Below, piece after piece: positions 10,101 to 14,883 of a DNA stretch of 14,883 nt. Source of the stretch: Pirellulales bacterium (GTDB lineage: Bacteria > Planctomycetota > Planctomycetia > Pirellulales > JALHLM01); contig JALHLM010000083.1 of the NCBI GenBank assembly GCA_022844585.1, positions 1 through 14,883 of the forward strand, given 5' to 3'. Both the position numbers and the translations under genes were made by a program. Under the pieces are notes generated by a model. It ran no database searches. It saw only the letters and a program-made list of their open reading frames with translations, and was not told where the DNA came from. Numbering within the stretch: the stretch's first letter is position 1; every line of letters begins with the position of its first letter.

Positions 10101-13100
10101 AATCGTGACGCCGGGCGCAGCCGCGACGACGGACACATTCTTGCCGATCGTGGCGCCGTGATACTGACCTGGATGGATGACAATGCTTCCGCCCGCGATC
10201 ACGGCGGCCACCGCTTCCGGGAAATCGGCAAAGGCGTCAGCGCCAAAGCTAAGCGCGGGTCCGCTGCCGTCGGGATCGGCGCCTAGCGGGAGGCCGAGCC
10301 AGTCGTCGTTCACGTAGGCCGCGACGGCCGGAGGAAAGTCGTCATTGACGATCACGCCGAGGGCCTCGTCCACCAACAGGTTCGCGTTCACCGCGTTCTC
10401 AAGAATCAGCTTGAGCGTCTCATTGGGTTCTAAGGTTGCGTCGCGGCGTACTTCGACCGTAACGGTTTGATGCAATGTGTTCGGCGGAAAATCCAAGGTT
10501 CCGGCGGTGGCGGTGTAGTCACCATCTCCCTCCTCGTTCTCGGCGGATCCGTTCAGCGTCGAGTAATCGATGAAGACAGAATGATTCGGATTCGCGGAGG
10601 AGAGCGTGATCTCGAACGTCATCGTCGTGACGTCTTCTCCCGTTCCTTCCGCCAGAAACACGCCTGTGACGCTGATGTCCGGCAACCCGCCCCCTGCACC
10701 GGCGTTGCTGATAAATAACTGTTCGAAGTTCGTGTACGTCACCGTGGCGAAGTTCGCGAATTCCAGCTGTGCGCCGGTATCCGTGACGCCCACGTCCTGG
10801 GCGTTCACATAGAGCTGATCCCGCGAAGCATGCGAGCCGCCGTCGAGGTGCAAGTCCGCCGCACTCTGCGGTTCCATGAAGATCTGGTCGTCGCCGTCGT
10901 CCAGCACGATATCGATGCGCCCGGAAGCGAGCGCATCGAGCGGCTCGATCTGCAGCTGATCATCCGCAGCTCCGGAGATGATCCGTGTTGTCACGTTGGC
11001 CGCGGCGAAGTCGAACACCGGGCTGGTGCTGGCCGTGGAGAGACGGTTGATCGTGTCTGACGCGGCGGTTCCATCGGAAAGCGTGACAAATTGGGCGCCG
11101 GCAGCCAACAGAATGTCGCGCTCGGCGGGCGAAAGCAGATCGCTCACCAGTTCCACGCCGGTGAAGGCGAGGGATGCGCCATCCACCAATGTTTGGCCCG
11201 CGTCGGACGCGCTGATCGAATGACTCACTTGGAGCGGCGTTCCTCCCAGCCAGCGCACGTGATCCCCCGCGAGACCATGCAATCCGCCGTGGAATTCCAA
11301 TCCGCCCGCCGGAAGCGGGTTGCCGCCGGACAGGTCGATTACCAGTTCGTCGTCATCGCTCGAACCGTTGATCGTCAACGTATCGATGGCGGTGAGATCC
11401 ATTCGCGCGGCTTCAATGCCGTTGATCACGATCACCACTTCGGCGCCGTCCAGCGACACGACGAAGGTGTCCGCCACGCCGTCATCGGCCGGATCGCCGT
11501 CATTGACATCAGGATCGCCGGAGACATCGTTGGCGTCGACAATCAAATCAAAGCCGTCGAGCACGCCTTGCACGGCGGCCGCCGCGTTGACGAGTCCATG
11601 GCCGCTGAAATAGTCGTACCCCTGGGCGCCTGGAATCGCTTGCGGTGCATTCACATTGCGCTGCAGAATGTCGCTGGCCGTTAGTTTGAGCCCCGTGTGC
11701 AGACTTTTCACCGACAAGCTGCCAGGACCGCCCGCCGCGTCCATCATCAGCGCGGCGACCGCCGCCACGTGCGGCGCCGCAGCGGAACTGCCGGCAAAGT
11801 TCGGCAGCCCGTTCGGCTCCACGTCGGGTCCCGCGGCGAAGAACGTCGTATCGATCTGGTCGACGCCCGTAGCGTCGACATTGTGACGGATGATGGGCTG
11901 TGCCAGGCGGTTGCCCGAGGGATCGAAGAGGATCTCTTGGCGCCCCTGCGCGGAATAATCCTGAAGAATCGCCGGCGTCACGCCGAAGGGGGGCGTGGTG
12001 TAATACGGCGCCACCGCGACCGTAAACACTCCGTCGGCGGCATAGTGGCCGAATGAAGTCGACGTTTGATTCGTGTATTCATCGACAATCATCCCGCCTT
12101 CGAAGTCAACGTATTTCATCCGTCCCGGCGCCGGTCCGAAATACAACTCGATGCCGATATTGAATTCCGTGTCGGGGACGCCGTTGTTGTCAAAATCGTA
12201 CGTGCCGTCGTTGAAGAAGGAGAAGATCTCGACGGGATCTCCCCCTACGTTCTGAGTTACGCCGCCGGTAAATGCCGTCTGACCAGATTTGTCGAACACG
12301 TAGATATCCACGTCGCTCGCAGAACCTGGGCTGGTCGCGGCTGGCTCGCCCGGGCTCGAGAGGAACGGCTGGTCCCATTGAAAGGACAAACGCATCGACT
12401 GCCCGACGGCCAAAGTGAACTTCTGAAAGGGATCGACGCCCGGGCCGGAATCGAAATCATGCAATGGACCGCCGTTGACGCCTTCGACGCCGGAATCCGT
12501 GAATGCATGGAAATCGGCGCCATCGTCGCCATAGTTGCCGGCCGATGAGAAATGAGCGACGCCGCTTTCCACGGCAGCGGTGACCGCCTGAGCGATGGCG
12601 CCGTCTTGGAACATCGGCTCGCTCAGGTAGCTCAAGTCGTCCACGATAATGTTCGCGCCGGCGTTACGCAGATTGTTGATGGCGGCGACGAAACTCGCGA
12701 TCCCGATAATGCCGGTGTTGAAATAGATCTCCGCTCCCGGCGCAATGTCCGCGATGATCTGCGCCATGGCGCGCCCTTCATCCACCGGATCGAGTTCTTG
12801 CACGGGTGGCATTTCGACCAGGGTCGTCACCGGCGTGGGAAACTCCCCATTCGCCACGTCGGTCGCATAGCCGCCAAGCCGATTGAAGCTGTCGGAAATC
12901 ACGCCGATCTTCACGCCCGAACCGTCCACGCCGAGTTGTCGCGCCACGTCTCCTTGCAGCGACGCGTCTCCCTGCGATTGCACGAGCCCGGCGTTCGTAA
13001 CCGGGAGATGAGCCGGCCCAGCCCACGCCAGGCTGTCGAGTTTCGCCAATGCGTCAATCTGCCGCAGCGGCACCAACGCCGACACGAGATTGCGGTAAGC

Positions 13101-13517
13101 GCCGGTGATGGAGCCGCCCAGTCGTTCGATGTCGGCTCGCAGCGCCGCGGAATCGGTGCGCGCGTACGCATCGACGATCACGTTGCCGCCGGTCACCAGC
13201 ACTTCCGGATCCGCAGGTTGGAATGAACCAGTGAAGACGCTGTAGCGGTGCTCGACGGACGTTCGCAGCAAGCTGGGGTCGATCGTCGAGAACTCCGCTT
13301 GCTTCGGGTTCCAGACGCCGTCGCGTTCACCGGTCAATGGATCGGTGAATTGCGGCAGCAAATTGTTGAACGCCAGCAGCCGGCGGTCTTCGAGCGGTTC
13401 GATGCTTCGCGTCAACGGCATCCGCCGCGAAATGGCATTCAATTGCCGCAGGCGCTGCGGAACTTTTGCGATCCCAGGAATAGATCGACGGCGCCGCGCT
13501 TGCTTCGAGGTGGCCAT
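4155..13517 (-). CDS. giant extracellular peptidase / beta-helix / PKD / dockerin protein
   Basis: This encodes 3,120 residues from ATG 13517, chosen over ATG 13595 because GGAAAGGAA lies 8 bases upstream and the extra 26 residues are unlike the rest. Residues 1-35 are basic with no normal signal peptide; 39-49 hold the planctomycetal motif IEPLEDRRLLA. About 195-655 is a subtilisin/sedolisin-like peptidase: D209 (VISDS), E247 (DEGRAM, where subtilisins have His), D293/D294 (IVDD), N328 (SSAGN) and S578 (GSSAAAPH), matching the Glu-Asp-Ser 'S53-like' subgroup. A roughly 250-residue insert, partly PPC-like, lies between N328 and S578. About 656-940 is beta-rich; 945-1062 Calx-beta-like; 1100-1790 and 1805-2320 parallel beta-helix; 2363-2850 four PKD domains and an Ig-like one; 2855-3000 unknown; 3001-3052 dockerin-like; 3081-3120 acidic (15 Asp/Glu). 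It is probably exported and calcium-bound, acting on or anchored at the cell surface; substrate unknown. Confidence 0.93.
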   Translation of the reverse strand: MATSKQARRRRSIPGIAKVPQRLRQLNAISRRMPLTRSIEPLEDRRLLAFNNLLPQFTDPLTGERDGVWNPKQAEFSTIDPSLLRTSVEHRYSVFTGSFQPADPEVLVTGGNVIVDAYARTDSAALRADIERLGGSITGAYRNLVSALVPLRQIDALAKLDSLAWAGPAHLPVTNAGLVQSQGDASLQGDVARQLGVDGSGVKIGVISDSFNRLGGYATDVANGEFPTPVTTLVEMPPVQELDPVDEGRAMAQIIADIAPGAEIYFNTGIIGIASFVAAINNLRNAGANIIVDDLSYLSEPMFQDGAIAQAVTAAVESGVAHFSSAGNYGDDGADFHAFTDSGVEGVNGGPLHDFDSGPGVDPFQKFTLAVGQSMRLSFQWDQPFLSSPGEPAATSPGSASDVDIYVFDKSGQTAFTGGVTQNVGGDPVEIFSFFNDGTYDFDNNGVPDTEFNIGIELYFGPAPGRMKYVDFEGGMIVDEYTNQTSTSFGHYAADGVFTVAVAPYYTTPPFGVTPAILQDYSAQGRQEILFDPSGNRLAQPIIRHNVDATGVDQIDTTFFAAGPDVEPNGLPNFAGSSAAAPHVAAVAALMMDAAGGPGSLSVKSLHTGLKLTASDILQRNVNAPQAIPGAQGYDYFSGHGLVNAAAAVQGVLDGFDLIVDANDVSGDPDVNDGDPADDGVADTFVVSLDGAEVVIVINGIEAARMDLTAIDTLTINGSSDDDELVIDLSGGNPLPAGGLEFHGGLHGLAGDHVRWLGGTPLQVSHSISASDAGQTLVDGASLAFTGVELVSDLLSPAERDILLAAGAQFVTLSDGTAASDTINRLSTASTSPVFDFAAANVTTRIISGAADDQLQIEPLDALASGRIDIVLDDGDDQIFMEPQSAADLHLDGGSHASRDQLYVNAQDVGVTDTGAQLEFANFATVTYTNFEQLFISNAGAGGGLPDISVTGVFLAEGTGEDVTTMTFEITLSSANPNHSVFIDYSTLNGSAENEEGDGDYTATAGTLDFPPNTLHQTVTVEVRRDATLEPNETLKLILENAVNANLLVDEALGVIVNDDFPPAVAAYVNDDWLGLPLGADPDGSGPALSFGADAFADFPEAVAAVIAGGSIVIHPGQYHGATIGKNVSVVAAAPGVTILGASPAVAIVAGNVSMTGITLDTLSNDSTVLVTGGSLALHGMTVRETAASAQAALRVTGGTLDLGSTATPGLNTFAVHGDGVLIDNQTSASVTALGNSWLLDGVALDDFAIEDRIEHVIDEAARGLVQWVADTLFVTALPPSATDPTHNSFRRLANMAAQLDNDTTAYLQGTFDFTEPNAAADWAHGNDGLPGTADDYAVVLPGGIHGVTITAENLGDATILGPGDLPTVDLEGVFRLSSDDTHDWEISRLSIFDFDLSIDAARAGGNEDARNGLQVAGNHLRLAADWNFNVARADSFQNIGIALGPGANQTVQNNQIDIPGDEESSGSQFAAAVGIQSSPDGPTAYDGLLIEGNTINVLHAQSANPSTVIGIWDAGLAHASDITIRGNQFLNLDSGNDPRTNLQRAFRIGSQSGASTHVLYEANEVNGANLAFQWQPNTNLSGHEPIQLLGNVLENVFRGIIVSSQGAAHISGNSLTGLGDQDGIGIDVQGGSSAVIDGSLNDNSIHGFGRGIFVKGAAEITGNAATISRNNVGIDVDGGTASITGNRINDNDIGIRITDDGVVTSITNNFITDNDSDGVRIMPSAGAMGPIFNNSFTGNGDRAIRNQSGELVDASGNWWGVSTAEGVNQQEQGDIDFSPWLDSGTDIDADSSNGFQGDFSALHVDDDSPQVVARGTIQEGINWSVAGGTLTIHDGLYRESNSTVDRALSIVGESRSGVVIAPGDEDAHVDTAFGGVFQQGFIIQSSDVSIENLTIDGRANHALTPGRNNFRTGIVADRRTGVVYDRARVEDVDILHVWRRGIELFSSEAPGAVRSFDNIVRGNQIDDVTQREAILVREANSLIVGNTIRDARIGIGANDRGDLTNAPLVIIQSNELSRVNQGIALSGVANGSRVGGADNLGNTIDLTELNTADVGVFIQYAQGAVNVVGNSIQASGGDAGIWLFHNEDANRPIVVASNEVISSQSTSNSTGRGVGVFLTDDGDVFGDEDGASYATILGNTIEGFEIGVDLFRNGDSPSGGRPVRATIGDGQEANNNTLHDNDIGVRVYESDGPDDGGRLAVARILGNTASITGGLVGIEVNGGAAKIVGNRVVDNNVGVSVLNEGVALLQDNDLTDNGSIGLLIETDSVVDAGQEGLGADFTGFGVSHGGNDFSSYTGNADEDDGAIVNLNEDNVTGRQGAPPDVSARRNVFFSEAVADIEQVVFHDGDDDDLGFVDFFGLRNLVLTFDANPVDENAALTLNGTFEGPSADPHEVTIDWGDGQVDVITVPAGVDSFSTMHTYEDDDPSGTATDSYPVLVTVAETTSTVSVTDATSVTVANVAPTLSDVEVTAEVDENGEVTLTGLLGEAGPLDPLTLVIHWGDGQSETHHFAPGATDFAFTHRYLDDAPSGTSSDVFSIQLTLSDDDLGEAEHSISTTVKNVAPVLSDLAVTPSIDEGGEAHLTGTIADVGTLDSFVLHVDWGDGAIVDYPFPAGTTSFDLTHSYLDETAANGGAYAISVTLADDDLGEDADATAIIVVNVAPALLDVAITSVDENGVAHLTGAISDPGTDDAFTLTVNWGEGDPEVFLFAAGTTTFDVTHQYLDDNPSGTASDAYSVQLALSDGDGGEDQETVAATVTNVAPTAAIVGAPASGETGVPIDLTSLVSDVGTMDTLALSWEVLRNGVAYASGAGAAFSFTPTSPGSYQVTLTAADDDLGVDTDVVTINVITVSDEAPAVAQVFASSTAWTPVFLSMTGPSGFAIPSGADQWKVLPWSNVDLIRLVFTEDVQVDVNDLSIVGVNGGTYSVASFNYNALTFTATWKLTSQIGLDLVNLTLSDAVTDVDDGLALDGEWTNGTTAYPSGNTTPGGAFQFSFRVLQADTNRNGDVGIADLNYVRNNFGFPPTNIFGDRSGNGLIDIGDLNAVRNNFGSVAVPIPPQPSSAATPGSAADALFDRAGDDDGDDAWLDEQDLADTVIATTADKAPWEWSLDDGDDMIA
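4362..4517 (-). repeat. dockerin-like pair of calcium-binding loops
   Basis: Residues about 3001-3052 of the giant protein contain two EF-hand-like loops: DTNRNGDVGIADLNYVRNNFG and, 29 residues later, DRSGNGLIDIGDLNAVRNNFG (each given up to its last Gly). Asp/Asn residues at alternating positions are typical calcium ligands, and each loop leads into the helix LNxVRNNFG. The pair resembles a type I dockerin. At DNA level the shared helix end is a 16-bp direct repeat, acccgaagttgttgcg, at 4361-4376 and 4448-4463. In planctomycetes such pairs usually end large exported proteins without a known cellulosome, so the cohesin partner, if any, is unknown. Confidence 0.85.
4968..6431 (-). repeat. tandem PKD domains (four plus one divergent Ig-like)
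   Basis: Residues about 2363-2850 hold five beta-sandwich repeats with a period near 100 residues. The linker NVAP ends units one to four, at residues 2461, 2562, 2661 and 2761. Each of the first four has a core of WGDG or WGEG (W2400, W2502, W2603, W2701) followed by a Phe-x-x-x-His-x-Tyr segment and an acidic turn such as YLDD. The fifth (about 2763-2850) lacks the WGDG core but keeps ADDDLG and the terminal beta strands. PKD domains are usually spacers or carbohydrate and protein contact modules in exported proteins. The repeats are similar in protein but diverged in DNA. Confidence 0.85.
6558..8105 (-). repeat. second parallel beta-helix block
   Basis: Residues about 1805-2320 of the giant protein. 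The block opens with the cap-like segment TIQEGINWSVAGGTLTIHDG, common at the start of pectate-lyase-type right-handed helices, then runs through repeats of the type GNxIxxNxIGVxV (for example ILGNTIEGFEIGVDL, IVGNRVVDNNVGVSV, LQDNDLTDNGSIGLLI). Asn ladders and Gly-Ile/Val pairs recur about every 22-25 residues. No catalytic residues of a polysaccharide lyase can be assigned by eye, so enzyme or adhesin are both possible. Confidence 0.8.
8148..10220 (-). repeat. first parallel beta-helix block
   Basis: Residues about 1100-1790. It opens with EAVAAVIAGGSIVIHPGQY, preceded by a YVNDDW module often found before such helices in planctomycetes. A second start-like segment (TADDYAVVLPGGIHGVTI, about residues 1333-1350) suggests two stacked helices. 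Later turns read IEGNTINV, ITIRGNQFLNL, ISGNSLTGL, ITGNRINDNDIGIRI and ITNNFITDNDSDGVRI. The end (SGNWWG near residue 1757) is the cap frequently found at the close of such helices. It then passes through an acidic linker to the second block. Confidence 0.8.
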
Positions 13518-13525
13518 GCCAACGG

Positions 13526-13534
13526 TTCCTTTCC
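13526..13534 (-). promoter_or_regulatory. ribosome binding site fixing the giant gene's start
   Basis: The minus strand reads GGAAAGGAA, 8 bases before ATG 13517. This is the strongest Shine-Dalgarno match of any gene in the window and decides against the upstream ATG at 13595, which has only CTCACC before it. Confidence 0.7.
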
Positions 13535-13547
13535 GCGCCAGCGGCGC
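13534..13547 (-). other. GC hairpin next to the ribosome binding site
   Basis: A perfect 6-bp stem, CGCGCC at 13534-13539 and GGCGCG at 13542-13547 with the AGC triplet (13540-13542 region) forming the tight loop, sits directly before the Shine-Dalgarno in the leader RNA. The outermost 5 pairs are certain with a 3-base loop. It touches but does not mask the ribosome site, so it may stabilise the leader or tune access. Chance is possible in such GC-rich DNA. Confidence 0.35.
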
Positions 13548-13905
13548 GCAGCGCAAACGGAAATCAGTGCACGACACGAGTTCGCTTGGACTCATGGTGA
13601 GTCGTAAGCGCTCAGCGCCCGCCGTGCTCGATTCTTAGGAATCCTGTCTGCGCTCGCGGACCAGCGTGTTGTTTGCTCTGCGCGCCGCCTCGTGCGAACG
13701 CGCCGGGTGGAAGCTAATTTCAAAACAACGCATGCCACATGTGAGACCGTGGCCCGCTCCCAACTCCGCGAGCGCTGGACTCTTCTCTGCCATGGAACTT
13801 GGCTTGTACCACAGCGATCTCTACGCCGCGAGCGAACCGGCAACCTGGTTCCGGCAATCCGCCCGCGCATGGTCGACGCAGCCCATTCGTCAACCCCGAT
13901 CATCC

Positions 13906-13934
13906 ACTACAATGCCGCACAGATTCCTTGTCAA
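13906..13934 (-). promoter_or_regulatory. candidate sigma70-type promoter for the giant gene
   Basis: The minus strand carries a perfect -35 box TTGACA (13929-13934), an exact 17-base spacer and a 4-of-6 -10 box TGTAGT (13906-13911). Transcription would start near 13899 and run toward the giant gene, leaving a leader of about 380 bases. The spacing and the consensus -35 are good evidence; the weak -10 and the limited knowledge of planctomycete promoters keep it tentative. Confidence 0.4.
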
Positions 13935-13946
13935 GCTTGCGTGACA
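13929..13946. promoter_or_regulatory. dyad overlapping the candidate -35 box, possible operator
   Basis: The sequence TGTCA-N8-TGACA is an 18-bp dyad matching at 7 of 9 positions per half (tgtcaagct against tgtcacgca). Its left arm overlaps the complete -35 region of the candidate promoter except one base, the position expected for a repressor site. No regulator is encoded in the window, so the partner is unknown. Confidence 0.3.
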
Positions 13947-14132
13947 GATTTCTGCGGAAATCTTCGAAGGTTGCTCCGACCCCCTCTTGGACTAAGCGGA
14001 TGTGGATCAAGTTCCCGACCGCGGTCATTCTGAACAAAGAGCAACCAACCGACGGGAAACCGGAAACTTGCGATCGCAGAATATGAGCGATTCGCGAGGA
14101 AGTCGTTAAATACTGCGCGGAATCCGTATCTT

Positions 14133-14154
14133 GCCTGAACGCCCGCGATCAGGC
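14133..14154 (-). terminator. hairpin at the DUF1501 stop codon
   Basis: GCCTGA (14133-14138) and TCAGGC (14149-14154) form a 6-bp stem around a 10-base GC-rich loop that can add two more pairs. On the minus strand the left arm contains the TGA stop itself. No T run follows on the minus strand (it continues AAGATACGG), so it is not a classical intrinsic terminator. Confidence 0.35.
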
Positions 14155-14883
14155 CAGGATGTCGCGTACGACATTACCCTCGACGTCGGTCAAGCGGAAA
14201 TCGCGCCCCTGAAAGCGGTAGGTGAGCCGCGTGTGATCGATGCCCAGGCAATGCAGCATGGTCGCATTCAGGTCATGGATATGCACCGGCTTGTCCGTGA
14301 TGTTGTACGAGAAGTCGTCCGTTTCACCGTAGCTGATCCCGGGCTTCACGCCGCCGCCGGCCATCCAGATGGAGAAACAGCGCGGATGATGGTCGCGACC
14401 GTAGTTCGTGTCGCTGAGCGTCCCCTGGCTGTAAATGGTCCGGCCGAATTCCCCCCCCCAAACGACAAGGGTGTCTTCCAACAGGCCACGCTGCTTCAGG
14501 TCTTTCACCAGGGCCGCGCTCCCTTGATCGACATCGCGGCAGACGTACGGGAGCTGGTTCGGCAGGTCGTTGTGGTGGTCCCAATCGCGAATATAGACCT
14601 GCACGAAGCGGACTCCGCGCTCCACGAGCCGCCGGGCGAGCAGGCAATTCGCGGAAAACGTCCCCGGAGTCTTCGCATCGGGGCCGTACATGTCCAGCAC
14701 GGCTTGCGGTTCCGACCCGACGTTGGCGAACTCCGGAACCGAGCTTTGCATCCGGTAGGCCATCTCGTACTGCCGGATTCGCGTGTTGATTTCCGGATCG
14801 CCGAACACTTCGAACTGCCGCTGATTCAATTTGGCGAGTCCGTCCAACATGCGGCGGCGCCCCTGGGGACTGACGCCGTCGGG
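14149..14883 (-). CDS. DUF1501 family protein, C-terminal part
   Basis: The last 244 residues of a DUF1501 protein; the frame stays open to the window edge through PDGVSPQGRRRM, so the internal ATG at 14850 is not the start and the N-terminus, normally with a Tat-type signal, lies outside. The family belongs to the alkaline phosphatase/sulfatase-like fold; its reaction is not established. In fragment numbering, typical motifs are RDWDHH (99-104), WGGEFGRT (142-149), GRDHHP (162-167), IWMAGGGVKPG (172-182), HIHDLNATML (201-210) and FQGRDFRL (224-231). His and Asp residues in these are candidate metal ligands. DUF1501 genes usually follow a DUF1549/DUF1553 gene; the expected partner is probably upstream, outside the window. 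A run of nine C (14451-14459) encodes part of the WGGE motif with the frame intact. The gene is followed on the same strand by the giant gene after 631 bases. Confidence 0.93.
   Translation of the reverse strand, partial: PDGVSPQGRRRMLDGLAKLNQRQFEVFGDPEINTRIRQYEMAYRMQSSVPEFANVGSEPQAVLDMYGPDAKTPGTFSANCLLARRLVERGVRFVQVYIRDWDHHNDLPNQLPYVCRDVDQGSAALVKDLKQRGLLEDTLVVWGGEFGRTIYSQGTLSDTNYGRDHHPRCFSIWMAGGGVKPGISYGETDDFSYNITDKPVHIHDLNATMLHCLGIDHTRLTYRFQGRDFRLTDVEGNVVRDILA

Larger units (their letters stand above)
13518..14148. other. 631-base intergenic region upstream of the giant gene
   Basis: This lies between the end of the DUF1501 gene and the start of the giant gene, both minus strand. I see no protein-like frame; plus-strand frames at 13666-13944 and 13692-14033 have irregular codon use and no ribosome site. 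It holds, from right to left, a hairpin at the DUF1501 stop, a dyad and candidate promoter near 13906-13946, a short hairpin GATTC-TTAG-GAATC at 13630-13643, and a GC hairpin plus Shine-Dalgarno next to the start. If the promoter is right, the leader would be about 380 bases. Confidence 0.6.

Noticed and set aside
10900..11550. RTX-type calcium repeats in the DGDD-rich segment (residues 656-940)
   Set aside because: Asp-rich turns are present, but the nine-residue GGxGxDxUx repeat of RTX proteins is not seen.
13518..13595. Upstream start of the giant gene at ATG 13595
   Set aside because: No ribosome site lies before it, its 26 residues hold the only cysteines of the frame, and ATG 13517 has an excellent Shine-Dalgarno.
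13834..13854. GAACC/GGTTC inverted repeat in the leader of the giant gene
   Set aside because: It has only 5 pairs with a loop of 8, which is expected by chance in this much GC-rich sequence.
13666..13944. Plus-strand frame of 92 residues in the intergenic region
   Set aside because: There is no ribosome site, the translation is irregular, and it runs through the candidate promoter and dyad.

Overview
The window looks like chromosomal DNA of a planctomycete, probably a Pirellulales-type member. Three protein types point there. One is a secreted protein with the PSCyt1 / DUF1549 / DUF1553 arrangement. The second is a DUF1501 protein. The third is a giant extracellular protein with the planctomycetal N-terminal LEPxxRxLL-type motif and a C-terminal dockerin-like calcium-binding pair. 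Base composition is GC-rich, so many long open frames opposite or out of phase with the real genes are shadows.

Layout: positions 2-79 may hold the last codons of a plus-strand gene that enters from the left. Two small minus-strand genes (530-802 and 194-457) encode three-helix membrane proteins of 90 and 87 residues, possibly a tandem pair of relatives. A 245-base divergent region (803-1047) separates them from a plus-strand gene (1048-4158) for a 1,036-residue periplasmic or secreted cytochrome-like PSCyt1/DUF1549/DUF1553 protein. This gene converges on the giant minus-strand gene (4155-13517). The two stop codons overlap and sit inside a perfect 7-bp inverted repeat.

The giant gene encodes 3,120 residues. 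In order, the protein has a basic N-terminus with the LEP motif, a subtilisin/sedolisin-like peptidase in which Glu replaces the usual His, a beta-rich region, a Calx-beta-like domain, two long parallel beta-helix blocks, four PKD domains plus a fifth Ig-like one, a domain of unknown type, two dockerin-like EF-hand loops and an acidic tail. I found no cysteine in it and only about 18 lysines. Upstream, a 631-base gap (13518-14148) carries a good Shine-Dalgarno, a GC hairpin next to it, a candidate sigma70-type promoter and a dyad over its -35 box. The last gene (14149-14883, minus) is the C-terminal 244 residues of a DUF1501 protein that runs off the right edge.

How the genes relate: DUF1549/DUF1553 and DUF1501 proteins are usually encoded side by side in planctomycetes and are often discussed with polysaccharide use, though their biochemical role is not settled. 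Here the complete DUF1549 gene and the DUF1501 fragment are on opposite strands, separated by the giant gene, so they are unlikely to be one operon. I see no RNA genes, CRISPR array, insertion sequence or prophage.
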